Source of the DNA: Actinomycetes bacterium
GTDB lineage: Bacteria; Actinomycetota; Actinomycetes; Propionibacteriales; Nocardioidaceae
Assembly (NCBI GenBank): GCA_023396115.1
Contig: JAEWXC010000050.1
Span: forward strand, 35,642-99,641
Direction of reading: 5' to 3'
Length of the DNA: 64,000 nt
Shown here: positions 40,397-47,978 of the stretch, piece after piece
Position numbering within the stretch: the first letter of the stretch is position 1
Layout: each line of letters starts with the position of its first letter
Program-made: the position numbers and the translations under genes
The notes under the pieces: model-generated
What the model was told of the DNA's origin: nothing
Seen by the model: only the letters and a program-made list of their open reading frames with translations
Databases searched by the model: none

Positions 40397-40556
40397 GAGC
40401 CCCGCAGCGGTCGTCCTGACTCAGCGACTGACTGACTTCGGGTCTTCAACGGGATCTGTCGGTCGATCCGCTGCGGGGCTCGTTTGCACTCACCAGACGA
40501 GGGGTCGTGACCTCATAGGAGCCTGTGCCAGCAGGCACCCATCACTGTCTTGTCCG
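40397..40556 (+). ncRNA. Predicted IS110 bridge RNA
   Basis: Two structured loops precede the transposase. The first has a perfect 14-bp stem (40397-40410 with 40468-40481). It holds GCGACTGAC (40424-40432), identical to the left flank 40373-40381, and GGGAT (40451-40455), complementary to ATCCC of the right flank 41721-41725. The second has a stem 40496-40502 with 40548-40554. It holds CATAGGAGC (40514-40522), identical to the right end 41712-41720, and CATCACTG (40540-40547), complementary to the left end 40381-40388. These are the left/right target and left/right donor guides in the order described for IS621 bridge RNAs. Confidence 0.8.
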
Positions 40557-40606
40557 CTCACCTCGGCGGTGCGTGCCGCCCTGCCAGATCGAGTGAGAGG
40601 ACGGCG

Positions 40607-41707
40607 ATGACCACCATCGCATGCAAGGACGCCGGGAACCAGCCAGACCAGGTCGAGGTCGCCGCGGGCGTCGACACCCATCAAGACACCCACACCGCTG
40701 CGGTGGTCGACCGTGCCGGGCGGCTCCTGGGACACCGCCAGTTCCACGCCACCCAGCGTGGCTACACCGCTCTGCTGGCTTGGCTGCGCTCGTTCGGGCT
40801 GTTACTGGTCGTCGGCATCGAGGGCACCGGCGCCTACGGCGCCGGCTTGGCCCGCCACCTGCACGAGGAGCACGTGCCGATGCTCGAGATCGACCGGCCC
40901 GACCGCAAGACCCGCCGCAGCGCTGGCAAGTCCGACCCGATCGATGCCGAAGCCGCCGCCCGCGCCGCTCTGACGCGAGTTCGGACCGGAGTGCCGAAGG
41001 TGCGCACCGGCCGGGTCGAGGCACTGCGGAACCTCAGAGTGGTCCGCCGCAGCGCGGTGGATCAGCGTGCGGACTGCATGCGTCGGATCAAGACGCTGAT
41101 CGTGACCGCCCCCGACGACCTGCGCGCACGCCTACGCGGTTTGGCCAAGCAGGAGCTGCTCGACACCTGCGCCGGCCTACGCCCGGACACCGCACGCATC
41201 GAGGAGCCCGCACAGGCGACCAAGGTCGCGTTGCGCAGCCTGGCCCGCCGGCACGCCGCGCTCACCGAGGAGATCACCGAGGTCGACGCGCTCATCGAGC
41301 CGCTGGTCGCTGCCATCAATCCCGACCTGCTCGCACTCAACGGTGTCGGCGCGGACGTCGCGGGACAGCTCCTGGTCACCGCCGGTGAGAACACCGACAG
41401 GATCCACTCCGAGGCCGCCTTTGCGATGCTCTGCGGCGCTGCTCCCATCCCAGCCTCATCAGGCAAGACCCATCGTCACCGGCTCAACCGAGGCGGTGAC
41501 CGACAAGCCAACGCAGCGCTCTACCGGATCGTGCTCTGCCGGCTGCGCTGGGACCCACGCACCCAGGCATACATGCGCCGCCGCACCGCCGAGGGCCTCT
41601 CGAAGAAGGACATCATCCGGTGCCTCAAACGACTCATCGCCCGCGAGATCCACCACGTCCTCACCGCTGGCCGCGTCGAGCCCGAACACCTCACCATGGC
41701 CGCTTGA
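40607..41707 (+). CDS. IS110 family transposase (DEDD recombinase)
   Basis: The product has 366 residues. The N-terminal RuvC-like DEDD domain shows AAGVDTHQDTHTAAVVD, VVGIEGTGAYGAGLAR and DPIDAEAAARAAL, supplying the acidic residues. A coiled-coil middle leads to the C-terminal Tnp_20 domain with NGVGADVAGQLLVTAG and GAAPIPASSGKTHRHRLNRGGDRQANAAL, where the catalytic serine lies. It should carry out RNA-guided recombination with the upstream bridge RNA. ATG 40607 has GAGAGG upstream. The stop codon TGA lies inside a perfect TTGACA at the right end. The gene looks intact. Confidence 0.96.
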   Translation: MTTIACKDAGNQPDQVEVAAGVDTHQDTHTAAVVDRAGRLLGHRQFHATQRGYTALLAWLRSFGLLLVVGIEGTGAYGAGLARHLHEEHVPMLEIDRPDRKTRRSAGKSDPIDAEAAARAALTRVRTGVPKVRTGRVEALRNLRVVRRSAVDQRADCMRRIKTLIVTAPDDLRARLRGLAKQELLDTCAGLRPDTARIEEPAQATKVALRSLARRHAALTEEITEVDALIEPLVAAINPDLLALNGVGADVAGQLLVTAGENTDRIHSEAAFAMLCGAAPIPASSGKTHRHRLNRGGDRQANAALYRIVLCRLRWDPRTQAYMRRRTAEGLSKKDIIRCLKRLIAREIHHVLTAGRVEPEHLTMAA

Positions 41708-41709
41708 CA
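41704..41709 (+). promoter_or_regulatory. -35 half of a split IS junction promoter
   Basis: TTGACA at the right end would lie 16 nt from TGATGT (40387-40392) at the left end if the element were circular, giving a start near 40399, at the base of the first bridge-RNA stem. IS621 uses the same junction design. Confidence 0.6.
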
Positions 41710-41729
41710 TCCATAGGAGCATCCCTCAC

Positions 41730-41748
41730 CCGGGCCGGTCCTGCCCGG
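41730..41748. terminator. Hairpin downstream of the IS, probably the old intergenic terminator
   Basis: CCGGGC (41730-41735) and GCCCGG (41743-41748), flanked by CCCTC/GAGGG-like bases, lie before the end of the convergent TRIC gene. Before IS insertion this hairpin would have followed the lactone-oxidase stop directly. Confidence 0.5.
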
Positions 41749-41753
41749 AGGGC

Positions 41754-42401
41754 TCAGACCGAGGCGGGGCCGGTGGGCTTCGGGGCGTGCCAGTCACGCC
41801 GCATCGCCAGCAGCCGCCAGGTCAGGCATGCGGCGGCCCCCAGCGGCCCGACCAGCAGCCACGGCCCGCCCAGCAGGTGTCCGACGACGGCGATCGACGC
41901 CCCGGCCAGGGCGGGGGTGGCGTAGAGCTCGGAGCGGAAGATCACCGGCGGGCGGCCGGCGAGCAGGTCGCGCAGCATGCCGCCGCCGATCCCGGTGACC
42001 ATGCCCATCAGCGCGGCCGGCACCGGGTGCAGGCCGTAGTCGAGCGCCTTGAGCGCGCCGGTGACGCAGAACAGCGCCAGGCCGAAGGCGTCGAAGACGT
42101 TGACCACGCGCTCCATCCGGCCCACCGGTCCGTGGAACCAGAACGTGACCAGTCCGGCCACCACCGGGACAGCCAGGTAGCGCCAGTCCGCCAGCGCGGC
42201 GGGCGGGGTGGCGTCGATCAGCACGTCGCGCAGGAACCCGCCACCCAGACCGGTGGTGCCGGCGAGCACCAGCACCCCGAAGACGTCGAAGTCGCGCCGG
42301 ACCGCCACCAGCGCCCCGGAGATCGCGAACACGAAGATGCCCACCAGGTCGAAGGCGACCAGGAGCACCTGCGCCGCATCGGCGCTGGAGAGATCGAGCA
42401 C
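41754..42401 (-). CDS. TRIC cation channel family protein (UPF0126)
   Basis: The 215-residue membrane protein has seven hydrophobic helices in two repeats, each with a GxGGGxxRD motif (GTTGLGGGFLRDVLI and GMVTGIGGGMLRDLLAG), the signature of bacterial TRIC/YicG-type proteins. These form trimeric cation channels. GTG 42401 lies 6 nt after TAACCT. It is divergent from sepH. Confidence 0.92.
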   Translation of the reverse strand: MLDLSSADAAQVLLVAFDLVGIFVFAISGALVAVRRDFDVFGVLVLAGTTGLGGGFLRDVLIDATPPAALADWRYLAVPVVAGLVTFWFHGPVGRMERVVNVFDAFGLALFCVTGALKALDYGLHPVPAALMGMVTGIGGGMLRDLLAGRPPVIFRSELYATPALAGASIAVVGHLLGGPWLLVGPLGAAACLTWRLLAMRRDWHAPKPTGPASV

Positions 42402-42407
42402 CTGCGC

Positions 42408-42413
42408 AGGTTA
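42408..42413 (-). promoter_or_regulatory. Leaderless -10 element for the TRIC gene
   Basis: TAACCT on the minus strand (42413-42408) ends 6 nt before GTG 42401. Confidence 0.55.
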
Positions 42414-42457
42414 CCGGCGCGCCGCCGCACCCCGAGCGGTGGTGGGGTCCGCTGGCG

Positions 42458-42463
42458 TAGGCT
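42458..42463 (+). promoter_or_regulatory. -10 element for sepH
   Basis: TAGGCT lies 49 nt before ATG 42513. The message would have a leader of about 43 nt with a CAGGAG ribosome site. Confidence 0.45.
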
Positions 42464-42512
42464 CGGACCCGACCCGCACCACCCGCCACGCACAGCCCAG
42501 GAGCACCATCCG

Positions 42513-43604
42513 ATGGTCCACCTCTCCCTGACCGGGTTGAGTGGGACGCGGCTGCAACTGGTGGACGCCCAGGGCGTGGAGTACACCCTCGACGTCGACG
42601 CGAAGCTCCGGGCCGCGCTCCGCGGCGAACAGACCCGGCCGAGCAAGTTGGAGACCCCGATGGACAGCGCACTTCGTCCCCGTGACATCCAGGCCCGCAT
42701 CCGTGCGGGCGAGTCCGCCGAGCAGGTGGCCGAGGCCGCCGGCACGAGCCTGGAGCGGATCATGCCCTACGCCGCGCCGGTGCTCGCCGAGCGTGAGCAC
42801 ATGGCCGAGCGGGCCCAGGCCTGCTCGGTGCGTCGTCGCGGGGGCGAGGGTCAGGCACGCACCCTGGGCGAGGCGGTGGCGGTGCAGCTGCGCATGCACG
42901 GCGGCCAGCCCGAGGAGGTCGAGTGGGACGCGTGGCGCCGCGAGGACAACCGCTGGGTGCTCACCGCGCTGTTCGAGTCCCGGGAGCGCGAGGGTGTCGC
43001 GACCTTCGTCTACGACCCACGGGGCAGCTACGTGACCCTCGACGACGCCGACGCGCGCTGGCTGGTGGGTGAGGCCGTCCCGGCCGCCCCGCCGGCCCGT
43101 GACGACCTGGCCGAGGCGCGCGAGCGCCGCCTGGCCAGCACCGACCCCGACGAGGGGCTGGGCGCCGACGCGATCAGCCTGGTCAGCGACCCGGCGACCC
43201 CGAGCACCAGCACGGACTCCGGTACCGGCTCCGGCACCGGTTCCGCCCGGGGCCCCGAGCTGATCCCCGACCTGGCCGTCGAGCTCCGCACCGAGGGCGC
43301 CGCCCCGGCCTCCCCCGGTGCCGCCGCGCCCGAGACCGCCGCCCCCGGGGCGCCGACGCGCCAGCGTTCGACCGTGGACGCCGAGGAGACCGCGGCGCGG
43401 GTCCGCGGGGCCCGTCCGGAGCGACGGACCCGACCGCAGGGCCCGGCCGACCCCGAGCAGCTCTCCTTCGGGGAGACCGACGTGCCCAGCGGGGACGACG
43501 CGGAGGCCGAGAAGCCCGCCAAGAAGCCCGCCAAGCGCGGACGCGGACGTGCCTCGGTGCCCAGCTGGGACGAGATCATGTTCGGCGGCGGCGACAAGGC
43601 CTGA
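42513..43604 (+). CDS. sepH: Septation protein SepH
   Basis: SepH helps FtsZ polymerise into stable rings during actinobacterial cell division. The 363 residues have the expected order. The N-terminal DUF3071 domain (HLSLTGLSGTRLQLVDAQGVEYTLDVDAKLRAALR) contains an HTH-like part (LRPRDIQARIRAGESAEQVAEAAGTSLERI, about 52-85). A disordered Ser/Thr/Gly/Ala-rich linker follows, then a C-terminal Lys/Arg-rich stretch and a conserved SVPSWDEIMFGG tail. ATG 42513 has CAGGAG upstream. The longer in-frame upstream reading is antisense to the TRIC gene. Confidence 0.95.
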   Translation: MVHLSLTGLSGTRLQLVDAQGVEYTLDVDAKLRAALRGEQTRPSKLETPMDSALRPRDIQARIRAGESAEQVAEAAGTSLERIMPYAAPVLAEREHMAERAQACSVRRRGGEGQARTLGEAVAVQLRMHGGQPEEVEWDAWRREDNRWVLTALFESREREGVATFVYDPRGSYVTLDDADARWLVGEAVPAAPPARDDLAEARERRLASTDPDEGLGADAISLVSDPATPSTSTDSGTGSGTGSARGPELIPDLAVELRTEGAAPASPGAAAPETAAPGAPTRQRSTVDAEETAARVRGARPERRTRPQGPADPEQLSFGETDVPSGDDAEAEKPAKKPAKRGRGRASVPSWDEIMFGGGDKA

Positions 43605-43641
43605 CGGTCGACCGGTCGGGCGCCCGCCTCCGCGGGGCCGG

Positions 43642-44304
43642 TCAGGCGACGCTGCGACGACGGCGCAGCAGACCCCAGCCGACCAGGACCGCGCCACCGA
43701 GGCCGACGCCGGCTGCCGCGCTGAGCGCCAGCGTGCCGTCGGAGTGACCGGTGGATTCCGGTGGCTCTACCCCCGACCACCCGGTCGCCCCCGGGGTGAC
43801 GGGTTGGTCGACGGTGTCCAGCACCGGGTCGACGTACTTGTCGGGGTAGCCACCCTGCTTCGGCGGCACCAGCGGCCACATCGAGCACGCGTTCACCCGT
43901 CCTGAGCGGCCGTCCGCGTCGTGGGTGGTGGCGAACAGCCACCGGGTGTCGCTCACCGCACCCTCCGGGACGGCCGCGTGCTCACCGAACATGTCGTCGG
44001 AACCCTTGACCCCGGGCCAGCTGATCCAGCCGACCAGGTCCACCGGAAGCCACACCTGGTCGGCGATCGGGTCGCCGGCGCGCTGGTGGTCGACCTCGAC
44101 CAGGATCTGGTTGCCCTCGGTGTCGATGATCCGGCCGGTGAACACCTGCTCCGCGTCCTGGGCCACCTCCTCGATCCCGACGCAGCTGAGCGCGTGTGCC
44201 GGGGTCGCGGTGAGGGTGAGCGGCGCGGTCGCCACCGTCAGGGCCGCAGCGGCGAGGCCGGCACGCAGTCGCCGGCGCGCGGGAGGTCGTGTGGTGGTGT
44301 CCAT
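43642..44304 (-). CDS. Secreted, C-terminally anchored protein of unknown function
   Basis: The 220-residue protein has a signal peptide (RRRLRAGLAAAALTVATAPLTLTATPAHA), a small domain with two cysteines (SCVGIEEVAQDAEQVFTGRI, then VNACSMWPLVPP) and a C-terminal hydrophobic helix plus RRRR (about 195-220), like a cell-wall or membrane retention signal without LPxTG. Strand pattern QVFTGRIIDTEGNQILVEVDHQ suggests a small OB/beta domain. Not assigned to a family. It follows the rhodanese gene by 52 bp on the same strand. Confidence 0.75.
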   Translation of the reverse strand: MDTTTRPPARRRLRAGLAAAALTVATAPLTLTATPAHALSCVGIEEVAQDAEQVFTGRIIDTEGNQILVEVDHQRAGDPIADQVWLPVDLVGWISWPGVKGSDDMFGEHAAVPEGAVSDTRWLFATTHDADGRSGRVNACSMWPLVPPKQGGYPDKYVDPVLDTVDQPVTPGATGWSGVEPPESTGHSDGTLALSAAAGVGLGGAVLVGWGLLRRRRSVA

Positions 44305-44356
44305 GTCGGTTCGACGTGCTGACGGAGGCCGGGGTTCCCGGTGACCCGGCGTCCCG

Positions 44357-45187
44357 TCACCCCTGCTCCACCGGGCGGGTCGGGTCGGCCACCCACTCCG
44401 ACCAGGAGCCGGGGTACAGCGCCGCGGGCACGCCGGCCCGGCGCAGGGCCAGCAGGTCGTGCGCGGCTGTGACCCCCGACCCGCAGTAGACGGCCACGTC
44501 GGCCCCAGCCACCGCGCCGACAGCGGCGTAGCGCCCGGCCAGCTCCCCGGCGGTCCGGAACGTCCCGTCCGGGTTCAGGTTCTCGGTGGTGGGCACGTTC
44601 ACCGCGCCGGGCACGTGACCGGCGACCGGGTCGACCGGTTCCACGTCCCCGCGGTACCGCTCGGGGGCCCGGGCGTCGACGAGCACGTCCACGCCGAGCA
44701 CCTGCTCGGCCGTCACGGTCCGGTTCCGACCCTGCGTGCCGGGGTCGACGGACTCGAAGTCACCCGGTGGCACCGGGGCGCCGGGGCCGGTCTCCACGGG
44801 GCCACCGGCGGCCAGCCACGCCGCCCAGCCACCGTCCAGCACCCGCACGTCGCGGTGGCCGTGGTGTTCCAGCAGCCACCACGCCCGGGCCGCGGCACGT
44901 CCCTGCCAGTCGTCGTAGACGACCACCGGCACGTCCTGCTCGACGCCCAGGCGCCGCGCGGTGGCCGCGAACCCCTCCGGCAGCGGGTGCCGCCCGGCCG
45001 CAGAGGCGGGGGCGGCCAGGTCCGCGTCGAGGTCCACCAGCACCGCCCCGGGCAGGTGCCCGGCGGTGTACTCGGACAGCGGGTCCGGGCCGCCCATCCG
45101 GTACCTGACGTCCCAGAGCCGGACACGCCAGGATCTGTCGAGGAGTTCACGCAGGTCGCTCGCACGGATGAGGGGATCGCCGTCCAT
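44357..45187 (-). CDS. Thiosulfate/3-mercaptopyruvate sulfurtransferase (tandem rhodanese)
   Basis: This 276-residue protein moves sulfane sulphur between donors and thiols. It has two rhodanese domains: an inactive N-terminal one (VRLWDVRYRMGGPDPLSEYTAGHLPGAVLVDLD) and a catalytic C-terminal one with active-site loop YCGSGVTA (Cys about residue 236) and VLVDARAPERYRGDVEPVDPVAGHVPGAVN. The CGSGVTA loop is typical of SseA-like enzymes. ATG 45187 lies 6 nt after GATGAT, a possible leaderless -10. The longer in-frame reading covers the start of tdk on the other strand. Confidence 0.93.
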   Translation of the reverse strand: MDGDPLIRASDLRELLDRSWRVRLWDVRYRMGGPDPLSEYTAGHLPGAVLVDLDADLAAPASAAGRHPLPEGFAATARRLGVEQDVPVVVYDDWQGRAAARAWWLLEHHGHRDVRVLDGGWAAWLAAGGPVETGPGAPVPPGDFESVDPGTQGRNRTVTAEQVLGVDVLVDARAPERYRGDVEPVDPVAGHVPGAVNVPTTENLNPDGTFRTAGELAGRYAAVGAVAGADVAVYCGSGVTAAHDLLALRRAGVPAALYPGSWSEWVADPTRPVEQG

Positions 45188-45230
45188 GCCGTCATCATCG
45201 CGCACCCCGGCCGTGAGAGGATCGCTCGTT

Positions 45231-45896
45231 GTGGCTGAACTGCACTTCTTCACCGGCACGATGGACTCCGGCAAGAGCACCCTGGCGCTCCAGACGAACC
45301 ACAACCACGCCCAGCGTGGCCGGGTCGGGCAGATGTTCACCACCCACGACCGGGCCGGGGAGGCCCGGCTCTCGAGCCGCCTGGGACTGACCGCCTCGGC
45401 CATCGAGGTCGACGCGGACTTCGACTTCTGGCGCCACGTGGTCACCACGCTCACCCAGGGTGGCCGGGTGGACTACATCATCTGCGACGAAGCGCAGTTC
45501 TACACGCCCGCCCAGATCGACGCGCTCGCCAAGATCGTCGACGAGCTGCAGATCGACGTGTTCGCGTTCGGCATCCTCACCGACTTCCGCACGATGCTCT
45601 TCCCGGGCAGCCAGCGGCTGGTCGAGGTCGCCGACCGGATGCACGTGCTGCAGGTCGAGGCGCTGTGCTGGTGCGGCAAGCGCGCCACCCACAACGCCCG
45701 CACCGAGGACGGCGTGATGGTCACCGAGGGTGACCTGATTGTCGTGGGCGACGTCGAGGGAGCCGACCCCGACACCACCACCCCGCCGGCCGAGGTCGCC
45801 TACGAGGTGCTCTGCCGCCAGCACCACCGCCGCCGGCTCACCGCGGCCCGGGCCAAGGCCGTTTCGATGGCTCCCGAACCGCTGCCCTTCGGCTGA
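45231..45896 (+). CDS. tdk: Thymidine kinase (type II)
   Basis: The enzyme phosphorylates thymidine in the salvage pathway. The 221 residues show Walker A GTMDSGKST, the lasso-like region after FDF, ICDEAQFYTPAQIDAL (Walker B plus catalytic Glu), FGILTDFRTMLFPGS and a zinc ribbon formed by CWCGKRA with a later C..H. GTG 45231 has a weak GAGAGG about 10 nt upstream. It is divergent from the rhodanese gene and converges on the acyltransferase gene with a 6-bp gap. Confidence 0.95.
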   Translation: MAELHFFTGTMDSGKSTLALQTNHNHAQRGRVGQMFTTHDRAGEARLSSRLGLTASAIEVDADFDFWRHVVTTLTQGGRVDYIICDEAQFYTPAQIDALAKIVDELQIDVFAFGILTDFRTMLFPGSQRLVEVADRMHVLQVEALCWCGKRATHNARTEDGVMVTEGDLIVVGDVEGADPDTTTPPAEVAYEVLCRQHHRRRLTAARAKAVSMAPEPLPFG

Positions 45897-45902
45897 GGGG
45901 GC

Positions 45903-46748
45903 TCAGCGACGCCAGAGCCGTCCGCGCCGCGGTGCGGCCCCGGCGGACTCAGCGGACCCAGGGGAGCCATCGGATCCGGTGGACGACGCCGTGCCAGCCG
46001 GGTTCTGCAACGCGTTGGGTGTCGGGTCTGGGGTGTCGTCGTCACCGGCGCCCCGCTGGGCCTTCCGGGCTGCGCGCACCTCGCGCTCCCCCACCTCGAA
46101 CCACTCGCCCTCCCACGGCTCCAGACCGTCGGCGATCCGCTGCCGCAGCTCGGCGCAGGCCGCCGCGGGGTCGGTGAAGTCCAGTCCGGCGAGCTGGTTG
46201 GGGGTGAAGCGCCACCAGGCCAGTTCGGCCAGCTGGGCGGTCACCTCGTCGGGGAACCGGGACCGGATCGGCCGGGCCGGGACTCCGCCGACGACGGTCC
46301 ACGGCTCGACGTCCTTGGTGACCACGGCGCCGGCGGCGACGATCGCCCCGTTCCCGATGCTCACCCCGCGCAGCACGACCGCGTTGGCGCCGATCCACAC
46401 GTCGTGGCCGATCACCACCCCGGGCGGTTGCCAGGTGACCGGCAGCAGCTCGGCCCGGTCCGCGGTGGGGTGCCACCCGAACTTGCGTTCCTCGTACTGG
46501 AACGGGGAGGTGCTGAGCCAGTCCACCGGGTGCTCGGGCTCGCCGAGCCGGACCCCCTTGGCGATCGAGCAGTACCGGCCGATCGAGGCGACGCCGTCGA
46601 TGGTGGAGCCGACCACGTAGGTCCAGGCCCCCACCCGCGTGCGGGAGGCCATGGTGACCTTCCCGATCAGGCTCACCGGGGCCTCCAGGTGGACCTGGGT
46701 CCCCCGCAGCAGCTTCAGTCCGGCGAGTCCGTGCACCTGGTCGTCCAT
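45903..46748 (-). CDS. CatB/VatB-type hexapeptide acyltransferase
   Basis: The 281-residue protein has a left-handed beta-helix of hexapeptide repeats at about residues 20-165, including TIDGVASIGRYCSIAKGVRLG, VVIGHDVWIGANAVVLRGVSIGNGAIVAAGAVVTKDV and the terminal VVGGVPARPIRSRF. This is the LbH-XAT family that acetylates antibiotics, sugars or other small molecules with acetyl-CoA. A helical tail and a long disordered C-terminus rich in Ser/Gly/Ala/Pro, ending RRGRLWRR, go beyond the usual length. ATG 46748 lies 7 nt after TTGGAT; ATG 46757 is an alternative. Confidence 0.85.
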   Translation of the reverse strand: MDDQVHGLAGLKLLRGTQVHLEAPVSLIGKVTMASRTRVGAWTYVVGSTIDGVASIGRYCSIAKGVRLGEPEHPVDWLSTSPFQYEERKFGWHPTADRAELLPVTWQPPGVVIGHDVWIGANAVVLRGVSIGNGAIVAAGAVVTKDVEPWTVVGGVPARPIRSRFPDEVTAQLAELAWWRFTPNQLAGLDFTDPAAACAELRQRIADGLEPWEGEWFEVGEREVRAARKAQRGAGDDDTPDPTPNALQNPAGTASSTGSDGSPGSAESAGAAPRRGRLWRR

Positions 46749-46804
46749 GCGTCCCATCCAACCAGTCCCCCGGCGCCTCGGTCGCCGTGGCCGACCCGAG
46801 GAGA

Positions 46805-47938
46805 TCAGTCGACCAGGAAGGGGATGTTCATCTCGTCGGGGGTCAGCGAACCGTGCAGCCCCACCATCGTCTTCTCGTAGGCGAAGTCACGGCTGGAGAA
46901 GACCCCGGTGTTGCCGCGGCAGGCCACCATCACCTCGCCCAGCCGGGGCAGCACGTCGGGGTGCACCTCCCCGAACCAGCCCGCGACCACTGCCTCCTCA
47001 CGGCGCAGCACGTCGGCCCGGCCCATCAGCGTCTGCTTCCAGGTCGCGACCACGTCGTCGACCGCGCCCTCGCGCAGGTACAGGTGCCGGAACCGGGCCT
47101 CGCCGCCGAACACGACCAGTCCGTCCCGCAGCTCGGCGATCTCGTCGATGTCGACCTGGGCCAGCGGCGGGCAGTCGACCATCCCGTGGTCGGCCACCAC
47201 CACCAGCCGGGTGGCGGACGGGAGCGCCTCGCGCAGCTGCTGGGCCTGCTCGTCGACGGCCCGCAGCTGCCGCAGCCAGGCCCGCGAGGCCACCCCGCGC
47301 GCGTGGCCGGTGGCGTCCAGGTCGGAGTCGTAGAGGTAGGTCAGCGACGGGGCGGCCGCCGAGGCGGAGACCGCGGCGGCGATCCGTTCGGTGACCCCGT
47401 CGGCGCCGACGTATGCCGCGCCACCCTGGGAGACCCGGGTCAGCCCGCTGCCCTCGAACTGGCGCTTGTTGACCGCGGTGACCGCCACCCCGGCCGCGGC
47501 CAGGCGGCTGAACGCGGTGGGGTGCGGCTGCCACTGCTCGGGGTCGACCGGGGCGTCCCACTTGAGGTGGTTCAGCAGCCGGTCCGTGCCGGGGATCCGG
47601 GCGGTGTAGCCGACCAGCCCGTGCGCCCCGGGGCCCAGGCCGGTGCCCAGCGAGGTCAGCGAGGTGGCGGTGGTCGAGGGGACGCCGGCGGTGCCGACCG
47701 AGCCGGTGCCGAGCAGGGAGGCCAGGTAGGGCGCCGCCTTGCGGTGCCGGTCGAGCAGGTCGGCGCCGAGACCGTCGACCAGGAAGACCACGTACGACGG
47801 CGCCGTGGGCAGTTCCAGGCCCGAGGGGGCCGCGCCCGCGACCTCGGGGCCCAGACCCAGCGCCCGCCCCACGGCGGGCAGCACGTCGGCCAGGGATCGC
47901 TCCCCGTAGGCGGGGGTGACGAACGTCGAGCCGCTCAC
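46805..47938 (-). CDS. Alkaline-phosphatase-superfamily phosphodiesterase/nucleotide pyrophosphatase
   Basis: This 377-residue metal-dependent hydrolase is of the type I phosphodiesterase/NPP class. The metal and nucleophile region reads SYVVFLVDGLGADLL...GVPSTTATSLTSLGTG, with the Thr nucleophile in STTATS. SDLDATGHARG and VVVADHGMVD supply further metal ligands. No signal peptide is evident, which suggests a cytoplasmic enzyme. GTG 47938 is preferred; GTG 47986 is also in frame and overlaps the upstream stop. It follows the DUF5998 gene, an arrangement conserved near parC in actinobacteria. Confidence 0.87.
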   Translation of the reverse strand: MSGSTFVTPAYGERSLADVLPAVGRALGLGPEVAGAAPSGLELPTAPSYVVFLVDGLGADLLDRHRKAAPYLASLLGTGSVGTAGVPSTTATSLTSLGTGLGPGAHGLVGYTARIPGTDRLLNHLKWDAPVDPEQWQPHPTAFSRLAAAGVAVTAVNKRQFEGSGLTRVSQGGAAYVGADGVTERIAAAVSASAAAPSLTYLYDSDLDATGHARGVASRAWLRQLRAVDEQAQQLREALPSATRLVVVADHGMVDCPPLAQVDIDEIAELRDGLVVFGGEARFRHLYLREGAVDDVVATWKQTLMGRADVLRREEAVVAGWFGEVHPDVLPRLGEVMVACRGNTGVFSSRDFAYEKTMVGLHGSLTPDEMNIPFLVD

Positions 47939-47978
47939 CGGCGGCCTGCCCGGGTGGTCGTGGTGACCCGATGCCGGT

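Larger units (their letters stand above)
40381..41721 (+). mobile_element. Complete IS110-family insertion sequence
   Basis: The element carries one DEDD transposase gene and about 225 bp of 5' non-coding DNA. There are no terminal inverted repeats, as usual for this family. A CA dinucleotide flanks both ends (40381-40382 and 41720-41721) and is the proposed core. Joining the flanks gives an empty site of the form GGGCGACTGA-CA-TCCCTCACC. It sits exactly behind the stop codon of the lactone-oxidase gene, ahead of the hairpin at 41730-41748. The boundaries rest on guide matches in the non-coding RNA region. Confidence 0.85.

Noticed and set aside
40391..40493. The large GAGCCCCGCAGCGG hairpin read as a terminator of the lactone-oxidase gene
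   Set aside because: Its 57-nt loop carries the target guides and it lies inside the predicted IS end, so a bridge-RNA stem explains it better.
40514..41720. CATAGGAGC at both 40514 and 41712 read as a target-site duplication marking the IS ends
   Set aside because: That boundary would leave only about 90 bp of left non-coding DNA and cut the RNA structure. The copy at 40514 is better explained as the left donor guide of the bridge RNA.
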